DNA of 32,358 bases from Pseudomonadota bacterium. GTDB lineage: Bacteria; Pseudomonadota; Gammaproteobacteria; Burkholderiales; Burkholderiaceae_E. The stretch covers positions 1-32,358 of the forward strand of contig JAEWGX010000025.1 of assembly GCA_023388075.1 (NCBI GenBank), written 5' to 3'. Made by a program: the position numbers and the translations under genes. Position 1 is the first letter of the stretch. Every line of letters begins with the position of its first letter. The notes below the pieces were generated by a model, which saw only the letters and a program-made list of their open reading frames with translations, ran no database searches and had not been told where the DNA came from. Shown in pieces: positions 8,295-16,045 of this stretch.

Positions 8295-8477
8295 GGCCTG
8301 CCCTGGATCGCGCTTTCCATATGGTGGATTCTGCAGACTCCCGCCGTCCCGGATTCACCGATCAGGGGACGATCTCCGTCGCATTTGCGCCGACGCAACG
8401 CCCGTCCCGGGGCCAAATCGAGGCAACGCCGCGGCGAATCCGCTACAGTCCTGTCTCCGAATGTTCGTCCGCCCGGG

Positions 8478-9755
8478 ATGATTCAGCACCAGCAGTTACC
8501 CTCGTCCTTGTCGCCGCTGCCGGCCTCAGCCCCCGCTTCGACTGCCGCCGTTCCGCCGCTCGCCGCCCTTCTCGCCCGCGGCCGGCGTGCGGTCGGCGCC
8601 ATGCTGTTCCCGCGCCAGCACACGGCTTCGAGCTCGAACTCGATCGCCCTCACGCTGCTCAACTCGTTGCGCGAGCCCCTCGCGTTCGTGGTCCGCCAGG
8701 ACGGGCAGCTGGTGTTGAGCGGCGGCAATCCGTCGCTGGAGCGACTGCTGAGCCGCAGCGCCACCGAGCTTGCGGGCCTGCCGCTCGCGCGCGTTCTAGA
8801 CGGACCCGTCGCGACCGCGCCGGATCCCGTGGACCAAGCGATGGCCCAAGGGATCGCCGCGCGCTTCCGCGGCCAGGTGGTCGATCGCTTCGGCGCCACC
8901 CGCCCGGTCACGGTACGGGTCGAGCCGGTCGGCATGTCCTCCGTCTCGGGCGTCGCGGCCCAGGCGCTGGTCTACCTGGATCCGCTCGACGCCGAAGTCG
9001 AGGGCCTGCGGGTGCTGGCCGCGCGGTACCACGACGCCCAGGAGAACCTGAAGCGGCAGGCGGTGCACCTCGGCAAGATGCAGCAGGACCTGAACGCGTT
9101 CGGATCGATGCTGTCGCACGACCTGCGGGCGCCGCTGCGGGCGATCGACGGCTTCGCGCGAATCCTCATGGAGGATCACTCGGAGCAACTCGATGCGCTC
9201 GCCCGGACGCACCTCGAACGCATCCTGGTCTCCTCGGCGCGGATGAACCGGATGATCGACGCGCTGCGCGATCTGTCCGTGCTGACCTCTCAGACGTTCT
9301 CCGCGATTCCGGTGGACGTCTCGGCGCTCGCGCGCGACGTGGTGGACGAGCTGATGCAGTCGGACAGCGAATCGAAGGCGCGCGTCTCGATCCAGGAGGG
9401 CCTCGCGGTGACCGGCGATCCGGCGATGCTGAGACTGCTGCTGCAGAACCTGGTGGGCAATGCGCTCAAGTTCTCGCGCCGGCGTCCGCTGCCCACCATC
9501 CAGATCGGCTCGATCGGCCATTCGGGCGGACAGCGCACCTTCTTCGTGCGCGACAACGGCGACGGCTTCGACATGCGCTTCTCCGAGCGCCTGTTCGGGC
9601 TGTTCCAGCGGTTGCACAGCAGCGACGATTTTCCGGGCACCGGGATCGGCCTCGCCACGGCGCGCCGCATCGTGCGGCGCCACGGCGGCGAGATGTGGGC
9701 GCGTGGCAAGGTCGGCCAGGGCGCCTGCTTCTACTTCAGCCTGCCGTCGGCCTAG
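8478..9755 (+). CDS. PAS-containing sensor histidine kinase (HisKA type)
   Basis: A 425-residue kinase without convincing membrane segments. A Ser/Ala/Pro-rich leader (1-~50) is followed by a PAS-like region (about 55-170, with LREPLAFVVRQDGQLVLSGG). A helix then leads to HisKA with H214 in MLSHDLRAPLRAIDGFA. The ATPase domain contains N324 in LLQNLVGNALKFS, the DNGDGF box (359-364), and GTGIGL (387-392). The DLRAPLRAIDGFA pattern is usual in phytochrome-like and PAS kinases. The start at 8478 is uncertain, since the Shine-Dalgarno is weak; an in-frame ATG at 8601 is an alternative. No adjacent response regulator exists, so it is an orphan kinase. Its stop lies 20 bp inside the convergent CinA-like gene. 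Confidence 0.88.
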   Translation: MIQHQQLPSSLSPLPASAPASTAAVPPLAALLARGRRAVGAMLFPRQHTASSSNSIALTLLNSLREPLAFVVRQDGQLVLSGGNPSLERLLSRSATELAGLPLARVLDGPVATAPDPVDQAMAQGIAARFRGQVVDRFGATRPVTVRVEPVGMSSVSGVAAQALVYLDPLDAEVEGLRVLAARYHDAQENLKRQAVHLGKMQQDLNAFGSMLSHDLRAPLRAIDGFARILMEDHSEQLDALARTHLERILVSSARMNRMIDALRDLSVLTSQTFSAIPVDVSALARDVVDELMQSDSESKARVSIQEGLAVTGDPAMLRLLLQNLVGNALKFSRRRPLPTIQIGSIGHSGGQRTFFVRDNGDGFDMRFSERLFGLFQRLHSSDDFPGTGIGLATARRIVRRHGGEMWARGKVGQGACFYFSLPSA

Positions 9756-10617
9756 GAGGCTGCGAAGCCGGCTCTCCTGCGGCTTCCCCTTCGACTTCCT
9801 CGAACTCGGCGCCGAGCGCGATGATGCCCTCGCGCAGGTGGATGAACGCATCCTCCACCCGGATACCGACGCCCTTCACGCCGAGCTCGATGTGTCGCCG
9901 CTCGCCGCCTTCGCCCACCGAAGGGAGACTGTAGACCTTCACGCCCGCGTACCCCGCCTCGATCGACTCGAGCAGCGGCGTCACCACCGCTTCCGCGGTG
10001 CCGTACACGCGCAGTGACAGGTCCAGGTACCGCGTGCGGTGGAAGAGATGCGCGTAGTGGGTGTCCAGCACCCACGCCACCATCGGCCAGGCCATAACCG
10101 GGAAGCCCGGCACGAACCAGTGATCGTCCACGCCGAAGCCCGGGATGAGGTTGACCGGGTTCGGGATGATCGCGGCCCCCTCCGGGAACTCGCCCATTTT
10201 CAGGCGCTGGCGATTCTCCGGCAGCGTCATGTCGGCGCTGCCCTTGCCTTCCCGCGCCGCGTCGGCGCAGCGCTGCGCGATCAGGCGGGCCGCTTCCGGA
10301 TGGAGCAGCAGCGGGCGCCCGAGCGCGTGCGCGGCGGCCTGCCGGGTGACGTCGTCCGGCGTGGCGCCGATGCCGCCGAAGCAGAAGACCAGGTCGGGCG
10401 TCGCGAAGCTATGCTCCAGCGCCTCCGCCAGCATCTCGTGGTCGTCGCCCAGGTAGCGCGCCCAGCTGAGCGCGAGTCCGCGCTCGCCGAGGATCTCGAT
10501 CAGCTTCACCAGATGCTTGTCGCGGCGCTTCCCGGACAGGATCTCGTCGCCGATGATCAGCGCGCCGACGCGGCGCACCTCGCCGGCCTGCCTGGTTTCG
10601 ATGGCGTCTCGGGTCAT
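9736..10617 (-). CDS. CinA-like protein with molybdopterin-binding (MoCF) domain
   Basis: A 293-residue protein carrying the MoCF_biosynth fold, as in the N-terminal half of CinA. Diagnostic motifs are ALIIGDEILSGKRRDKH (about 19-35) and FCFGGIGATPDDVTRQAAAHALGRPL (starting ~79, read in two pieces). A PEN-like segment and NPVNLIPGFGVD follow. The C-terminal CinA amidohydrolase domain is absent, so this is the stand-alone form often labelled molybdopterin-binding or competence/damage-inducible protein A-like. CinA-type domains act in pyridine nucleotide repair; the exact substrate here is unknown. A GGAGGG Shine-Dalgarno supports the ATG at 10617. The 3' end overlaps the convergent kinase by 20 bp. 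Confidence 0.85.
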   Translation of the reverse strand: MTRDAIETRQAGEVRRVGALIIGDEILSGKRRDKHLVKLIEILGERGLALSWARYLGDDHEMLAEALEHSFATPDLVFCFGGIGATPDDVTRQAAAHALGRPLLLHPEAARLIAQRCADAAREGKGSADMTLPENRQRLKMGEFPEGAAIIPNPVNLIPGFGVDDHWFVPGFPVMAWPMVAWVLDTHYAHLFHRTRYLDLSLRVYGTAEAVVTPLLESIEAGYAGVKVYSLPSVGEGGERRHIELGVKGVGIRVEDAFIHLREGIIALGAEFEEVEGEAAGEPASQPPRPTAG

Positions 10618-10685
10618 GTGGCCCTCCGATGCCCGCCAGCGTGCCCGGTTCGCGCCGGCGAGTCAACGCGAGGCCAGCAGTTACC

Positions 10686-11879
10686 ATGACGCCGATGGCC
10701 GAACCGTCCTTCCGCCTGCGCGAGATCGCCCTCCCCGCCTTCGGTCCGTCCGTCCTCTACGGAATGGCCAACGGCGCCATCCTCCCGGTCATCGCCTTCA
10801 GCGCCCGCGACCTCGACGCGAGCGTGGCGGTCTCCGGGCTGGTCGCCGCGCTCACCGGCATCGGCTCGCTGGTGAGCAACGTGCCCGCGGCGCTGGTCAC
10901 CTCGCGCTTCGGCGAGCGCCGCGCCATGGTGGGTGCCGCGATATTCGCCGGCCTCGCGCTCGTGCTGTGCATCCTCGCGCGCCACGTGGCGATGCTCGCC
11001 GCCGGCGTCTTCATGATGGGCATGGCGGGCTCGGTGTTCGCGCTGGCGCGGCAGAGCTTCCTGATCGAGGCGGTGCCGATCACGCTGCGCGCGCGGGCGC
11101 TGTCGACCCTGGCCGGCAGCATGCGCATCGGCGTGTTCATCGGCCCCTTCGCCGGCGCCGCCATGGTCCATCTCATCGGGCTGCGCGGCGCCTACCTGGT
11201 CGCGCTGATCGCGATGGTGGGCGTGGGCTTCCTGGCGCTGGCCGTGCCGGATCTTTCGTATCGCGCGTCGGCCGCCGAAGACGGCGGTCCGAAGCCTACC
11301 ATCGCCGGGATCCTGCGCGGCCATTCGCGGGTGTTCCTCACGCTCGGGTTCGGCGCGCTGCTGGTGAGCGCGCTGAGGTCCTCGCGGCAGGTGGTGATTC
11401 CCCTGTGGGCGGAGCAACTCGGCATCGCGCCCGCCACCGCCTCCCTGGTCTACGGCCTCGCGGCGGCGATCGACATGACCGTGTTCTATCCGGCCGGGCG
11501 GGTGATGGACCGGCGTGGCCGGGCATGGGTGGCGGTGCCGTCGACGCTGCTCATGGGCTGCGCGCTCATGGCGATGACCCTCACCACGGGGCTTCCCAGC
11601 TTCCTCGCCGTGACGCTCGCGCTGGGACTGGGCAACGGCATCGGCTCGGGGATCATCATGACGCTCGGCGCCGACGCCTCGCCGCGCGCCGGCCGCACCC
11701 AGTTCCTCGGCATCTGGCGGATGCTGTCGGACGTCGGCGCGAGCAGCGGCCCGGTCCTGCTGTCGGCGATCACGGCGCTCTTCTCGCTCGCCGCCGGGAT
11801 GGTGACCATCGGCGCGCTGGGGCTCGCCGCGGCGGCGGTGTTCTGGCGCTGGATCCCGCCGTGGCCGGCGAAGCGATGA
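10686..11879 (+). CDS. Major facilitator superfamily transporter
   Basis: About 397 residues with some 12 hydrophobic segments, typical of MFS antiporters and exporters. The loop-2 signature appears as VTSRFGERRAMVGAAI, after which come helices separated by a central loop (about residues 190-210). A second-half counterpart appears as YPAGRVMDRRGRAWVAVPS. The substrate cannot be inferred. The start is chosen at 10686 (MTPMAEPSFRLREIALP); 10695 is equally possible, and an in-frame ATG at 10629 lacks ribosome-binding signals. The gene is divergent from the CinA-like gene (68 bp apart) and converges on hrpA. Confidence 0.88.
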   Translation: MTPMAEPSFRLREIALPAFGPSVLYGMANGAILPVIAFSARDLDASVAVSGLVAALTGIGSLVSNVPAALVTSRFGERRAMVGAAIFAGLALVLCILARHVAMLAAGVFMMGMAGSVFALARQSFLIEAVPITLRARALSTLAGSMRIGVFIGPFAGAAMVHLIGLRGAYLVALIAMVGVGFLALAVPDLSYRASAAEDGGPKPTIAGILRGHSRVFLTLGFGALLVSALRSSRQVVIPLWAEQLGIAPATASLVYGLAAAIDMTVFYPAGRVMDRRGRAWVAVPSTLLMGCALMAMTLTTGLPSFLAVTLALGLGNGIGSGIIMTLGADASPRAGRTQFLGIWRMLSDVGASSGPVLLSAITALFSLAAGMVTIGALGLAAAAVFWRWIPPWPAKR

Positions 11880-11883
11880 TCGC

Positions 11884-11901
11884 AGCCGCCGCCCGGCGGC
11901 T
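11884..11901. terminator. Bidirectional hairpin between MFS gene and hrpA
   Basis: Perfect 7-bp stem AGCCGCC/GGCGGCT with a GCCC tetraloop, filling the 21-bp gap between the two convergent genes and just touching the hrpA stop. A GC stem at a convergent junction fits a shared terminator, but neither strand has a T-run. Confidence 0.45.
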
Positions 11902-14900
11902 CAGCGCATGTCCTTGCTGTCGAGCACCTTCGCGAGCCGCTTGGCCGAGACCGGCATCGGCGTGCGCAGCGATTGCGCGAAGAGCGAGACGCGGAGCTCC
12001 TCCAGCAGCCATCGGAAGGACTCGGCGTCCGGATCGGCCGCCCCCTTGAGCGCCCGCCGCCAGCGGTGCCAGCGCGCGAGCAGCGGCGCCATCTCCGCCA
12101 TCCGCTCGCGATCGCGGGCCGGTTGCTCGCGCAGCTTGTCCAGCCGCATCCCGATCGCCTTCAGGTAGCGAGGATAGTGCGCGAGCTGCGCATGCGGCAC
12201 CTGGCGCACGAAGCCCGGCGGGAACAGCCCTCTCAGCTGCTCATCGATGTCTTCAAGCGCCTCCGCCTGATCGCGCACGGTGGCGAGCCGCCGCCGCAGG
12301 GCGGCATGCTCGTCGAGCACGGCCTGCACCGTGCGCAGGATCTCCTGCGCGGTCAGGGTGAAGCGCGGCCGGCCTTCGGCGAGCCTCGCCGAGAACGCGG
12401 CTTCGTCGGTCGGCACCCCGTCGGCAAGGAAGCTGCGATCGATCGCGGCGGCGATCACCTGCGCGGCGAGCGACTCCGCGCCCTGCTCGCCGGGAAGCGT
12501 GCCGAACGCGAGCTCGAGCCGGTTGTTCCGCCGCAGCTCGCGCTCGAACGCCTTGACCGGCTCCGCGATCGCCAGGCGAACCAGGCGCCGCACGCCGTCC
12601 CGGTGGCGCAGCGCGGCGGTCGCGGGCTCGTCGAACACCTCCAGCTCGACGCCATCGCCGTGATCGACCAGCGCGGGGAAGCCGACGATCGTCTCGCCGC
12701 CCGCGGTGCTCGCCTCGAGCAGCTCCGGCAGGTCGCCGAAGGTCCAGCTGGTCGATCGACGCCCGAGTGTCACCCCCGCGGGTGCGGCGACCGCGCCCGT
12801 TGCCGGTGCGGCGGACGGCGCCGCGGTCTCGGCGGCGCCGGTCGAGGCCCGGGCCGGCACGATGGCCGGCGCGACCCTGGCAAACGCCGCCTGGAAGCTC
12901 GATTGCGCGCGCGCGCCGAGGTCCGCCCGCAGTTGCGCGAGCTGGCGGGACATCGCGAGGTAGCGGCCGTGCTCGTCCACCACGCGATAGTTCATGAAGT
13001 GGTGCAGCGGCAGGGTCTCGGGCCGGAAGTCCGCCGCCCGCACCGCCAGGGTGAGGCGGCCGCGCAGGTGCGCGACGATGGCATCGAGCAACGGCCCGTC
13101 GGGCTCGCAGGCCTCGACGAAGCCGGCGGCCGTTTCGGCGAGCGGCAGCAGATGGCGCCGGTGGCGCTGGGGCAGCGACTTGAGGAGCAGCTCCACCTTG
13201 CCGGCCAGCATTCCCGGCACCAGCCATTCGCAGCGTGCCGCATCCACCTGGTTGAGCAGGTGCAGCGGCACGACCAGGGTGATGCCGTCGTTCGCGCTGC
13301 CGGGCTCGAAGTGGTATTCCAGGGCGAAGTCGGCGCCGTGCATCACCAGGTGGCGCGGGAAGCGGTCGTTGTCGATGCCTTCGGCGTCCTTGCGCAGCAG
13401 CGCGTCGCGCGAGAGCCGCAGCAGCTCGGGATCCCGCGCGACCGCCGAGCGGTACCAGCGCCCGAGTGCCTCGGCGGTGCACACGTCCGGGGGCACCTGC
13501 TCGCCGAACCAGGCAGCGAGCGCGTCCTCGTTCACCAGCAGGTCGGGGCGGCGGATCTTGTGCTCGAGCCGCTCGATCTCCGCCACCACCGCGCGATTGT
13601 GCCGGATGAAGGGCAGCTCCTCCGGCCACTCGCCGGCCACGAGGCCCTCGCGGATCATCAGCTCGCGCGCGAGCACCGGATCGATCGGCGCGTAAGGCAC
13701 CCGCCGGTTGGCATAGACGGTCAGCCCGTAGAGGACGCCTCGCTCGCGGGCCATCACCTGCCCGGCCCGCTTCTCCCAGTGCGGCTCCGTCCAAGATCGG
13801 GAGATGAGATGCGCGCCGGCCGCCTCGATCCACTCGCTGCGCACCAGGGCCACCGTCCGGGCGTAGAGGCGCCCGGTATCCACCATCTCCGCCGCCATCA
13901 CCCAACGGCTGGCACGGCCCTGCGGCTCGGCCGCCTGGCCGGTCCCGTCGGGGCCGGCCTTCGTCCGGGCGGCCCTGCGGCCGACGGCGGAGCCGGGATG
14001 GATCCAGAATTTCTGCTGGTGCGCGCCCTCGTAGTGGCCGCCCTCCAGCGCGCGCAGGCCGATGTTGCCGAGCAGCCCGGTGAGCAGGGCCCGGTGGATC
14101 GCATCGCCGGGCGGGGGCGCCGGCCGGCCGCTGCCCCGCGTCATCGGCGTCATCGGCGTCTTCGGCGTCGCCGCCTGGCCCGTGCTCCAGCGCAGCTCCC
14201 GGGTGATCTCGGCCAGCTGCCCATGGACGTCGGCCCATTCGCGCAGCCGTCGCACGGAAAGAAACTCGCGCCCGAGCCGGGCAGCGAGCGCGCGATGCGA
14301 TTCGCCGCGCGCCGCCCGCCCGTCCTGCTGCGCGGTCCAGTAGCGCCACAGCGCGAGCCAGGCGAGGAAGTCCGAGCGCGGGTCGGCGAAGCGCGCGTGC
14401 GCCTGGTCGGCCGCCTGCGACTGCGCGGCCGGGCGTTCCCGGGGATCCTGCACCGCGAGCGCCGCCGCGATCACGGTCACGTCGGCCAGGCAGCCGAGCT
14501 GATGCCCGGCCAGGAGCATCCGGGCGATCCGCGGATCCGCCGGGATCCGGGCGAGCTGGCGCCCGACGCGGGTGAGCTGCCGCTCCGCGTCCATGGCGCC
14601 GAGCTCGTGCAGAAGCGCGTAGCCGTCGGCGATCGCGCGCGGCGACGGTGGATCCAGGAACGGGAAGGCGACGATGTCCTCCAGCCCGAGCGAGCGCATC
14701 CGCAGGATCACCGAGGCGAGCGACGATCTCAGGATCTCGGGCTCGGTGAAGCGCGGACGCTGCAGGAAATCCGACTCGTCGTAGAGCCGGACGCAGACGC
14801 CGTCCTGCACGCGGCCGCAGCGCCCTGCACGCTGGTTCGCCGCGGCCTGCGAGACCGGCTCCACGTGCAGCTGCTCCACCTTGCCGCGGATCCGGTAGCG

Positions 14901-16022
14901 GCGCACCCGCGCAAGCCCGCTGTCGACCACGTAGCGGATCCGCGGCACGGTGAGCGACGTCTCCGCGACGTTGGTGGCCAGCACGATCCGCAGCGCATCG
15001 CCCGGCGCGAAGACCCGTTGCTGCTCGGCCGCCGAGAGCCGCGCGAAGAGCGGGATCACTTCCGCCGCCGCGAGCAGCCGCGAGCCGCGCCGCCCGCCGC
15101 CGGCCACGGACCGGGCCGCCGCGCGGCGAAGGTGATCGGCGGTCTCGCGGATCTCCCGCTCCCCGGGCAGGAACACCAGCACGTCGCCCGGCGCCTGCGA
15201 CCAGAGCTCGTCGATCGCGGCCTCGATCGCCGACGCCAGGTCGGTCTCGTCGTCCTCGTCGGGCACGGCCGCCGCGCCGCGCGGCCGCTCGTGGGCGGCG
15301 CCCCCCGGCTCGCCGCCCGAGAGGGGTCGATAGCGCACCTCGACCGGGTAGAGCCGGCCGGACACCTCGATCACCGGCGCCGGCGTCTCGCCGTGCGCGA
15401 AGTGCCGGGCGAATCGCGCGGCATCGATCGTCGCGGAGGTGATGACCACCTTGAGGTCGTCCCGCCGCGGGCCGTCCACCAGCCGCTTCAGGTAGCCGAG
15501 GAGGAAGTCGATGTTGAGGCTGCGCTCGTGCGCCTCGTCCACGATCACCGTGTCGTAGCGGGATAGCAGCGGATCCGACTGCGTCTCCGCGAGCAGGATT
15601 CCGTCGGTCATCAGCTTGATCCGGGCGCTCTTCGACACCTTCTCGCCGAACCGGATCCGGTAGCCGACATCGACGCCCAGTGGCGTGCCCAGCTCCTGCG
15701 CGATGCGCTGGGCGACGCTGGTGGCGGCGAGCCGCCGCGGCTGGGTGTGGCCGATGATGCCGCCGCGGCCGGTGCCGGGGTCGGCACGGCCCCGTCCTGC
15801 CTCCAGGCAGAGCTTGGGGAGTTGGGTGGTCTTGCCCGAGCCGGTCTCCCCGCTCACGATCACGACCGGATGCGAGCGAAGGGCGGCCACGATGGCGTCG
15901 CGGTGCGCCGTGACCGGCAGCGACTCCACGAGCTGGCGCAGCTCGGCAGGCGTCTCGCCCGCCCCCCGCGCCCGGCCCGGATCGCGGACAATCGGGGCGG
16001 CAACAGCAACAGGCGAATTCAC
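11901..16022 (-). CDS. hrpA: ATP-dependent RNA helicase HrpA
   Basis: A 1373-residue DEAH/RHA helicase, close to the ~1300 residues of the E. coli protein. HrpA resolves stalled or collided ribosomes. Motif I is GETGSGKT (58-65), motif II DEAH (162-165), motif III SAT (196-198), and motif VI QRAGRCGR (397-404). Helicase-associated, OB and long HrpA C-terminal (DUF3418) regions follow (FVEACEPDGPLLDAIVAHL, LPLHHFMNYRVVDEHGRYLAMSRQL in two pieces). Lineage-specific Gly/Ala/Arg/Asp-rich insertions occur near 234-260 and 301-315. A Thr/Pro/Lys stretch is coded by a 9-bp repeat at 14138-14164. The start is GTG at 16022, immediately after a candidate -10 on this strand. It is divergent from argA across 23 bp. 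Confidence 0.96.
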   Translation of the reverse strand: MNSPVAVAAPIVRDPGRARGAGETPAELRQLVESLPVTAHRDAIVAALRSHPVVIVSGETGSGKTTQLPKLCLEAGRGRADPGTGRGGIIGHTQPRRLAATSVAQRIAQELGTPLGVDVGYRIRFGEKVSKSARIKLMTDGILLAETQSDPLLSRYDTVIVDEAHERSLNIDFLLGYLKRLVDGPRRDDLKVVITSATIDAARFARHFAHGETPAPVIEVSGRLYPVEVRYRPLSGGEPGGAAHERPRGAAAVPDEDDETDLASAIEAAIDELWSQAPGDVLVFLPGEREIRETADHLRRAAARSVAGGGRRGSRLLAAAEVIPLFARLSAAEQQRVFAPGDALRIVLATNVAETSLTVPRIRYVVDSGLARVRRYRIRGKVEQLHVEPVSQAAANQRAGRCGRVQDGVCVRLYDESDFLQRPRFTEPEILRSSLASVILRMRSLGLEDIVAFPFLDPPSPRAIADGYALLHELGAMDAERQLTRVGRQLARIPADPRIARMLLAGHQLGCLADVTVIAAALAVQDPRERPAAQSQAADQAHARFADPRSDFLAWLALWRYWTAQQDGRAARGESHRALAARLGREFLSVRRLREWADVHGQLAEITRELRWSTGQAATPKTPMTPMTRGSGRPAPPPGDAIHRALLTGLLGNIGLRALEGGHYEGAHQQKFWIHPGSAVGRRAARTKAGPDGTGQAAEPQGRASRWVMAAEMVDTGRLYARTVALVRSEWIEAAGAHLISRSWTEPHWEKRAGQVMARERGVLYGLTVYANRRVPYAPIDPVLARELMIREGLVAGEWPEELPFIRHNRAVVAEIERLEHKIRRPDLLVNEDALAAWFGEQVPPDVCTAEALGRWYRSAVARDPELLRLSRDALLRKDAEGIDNDRFPRHLVMHGADFALEYHFEPGSANDGITLVVPLHLLNQVDAARCEWLVPGMLAGKVELLLKSLPQRHRRHLLPLAETAAGFVEACEPDGPLLDAIVAHLRGRLTLAVRAADFRPETLPLHHFMNYRVVDEHGRYLAMSRQLAQLRADLGARAQSSFQAAFARVAPAIVPARASTGAAETAAPSAAPATGAVAAPAGVTLGRRSTSWTFGDLPELLEASTAGGETIVGFPALVDHGDGVELEVFDEPATAALRHRDGVRRLVRLAIAEPVKAFERELRRNNRLELAFGTLPGEQGAESLAAQVIAAAIDRSFLADGVPTDEAAFSARLAEGRPRFTLTAQEILRTVQAVLDEHAALRRRLATVRDQAEALEDIDEQLRGLFPPGFVRQVPHAQLAHYPRYLKAIGMRLDKLREQPARDRERMAEMAPLLARWHRWRRALKGAADPDAESFRWLLEELRVSLFAQSLRTPMPVSAKRLAKVLDSKDMR
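14138..14172. repeat. 9-bp tandem repeat inside hrpA
   Basis: Three tandem units (gcgtcatcg twice, then gcgtcttcg) plus a partial fourth encode TPKTPMTPMT on the minus strand, in an unconserved insertion of HrpA. The frame is kept, so it is a small in-frame expansion. Confidence 0.6.
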
Positions 16023-16028
16023 CGCAAA

Positions 16029-16036
16029 ATTATAAT
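16029..16036. promoter_or_regulatory. Palindromic divergent -10 element for hrpA and argA
   Basis: ATTATAAT is its own reverse complement and so holds a perfect TATAAT on both strands (16031-16036 on +, 16034-16029 on -). The rightward copy ends 9 nt before the argA ATG and the leftward copy 6 nt before the hrpA GTG. Both transcripts would therefore begin at or within a few nt of the start codon. No Shine-Dalgarno precedes argA, which fits leaderless translation. The AT-rich 8-mer stands out in an otherwise GC-rich region. No clear -35 is visible in either direction. Confidence 0.6.
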
Positions 16037-16045
16037 GGCCACGAA

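Noticed and set aside
8444..8449. TACAGT as a -10 for the PAS kinase
   Set aside because: No -35-like hexamer lies at the right distance and the match is only 4 of 6, so I did not list it as a promoter.
7026..8477. N-terminal extension of the PAS kinase frame upstream of 8478
   Set aside because: The frame is open but antisense to the diguanylate cyclase and without domain signal; the kinase proper begins at about 8478.
11973..15566. Long open frame (about 1197 codons) on the plus strand inside hrpA
   Set aside because: It is antisense to a clearly conserved helicase, is compositionally biased (Arg, Gly, His, Gln), and has no motif of its own.
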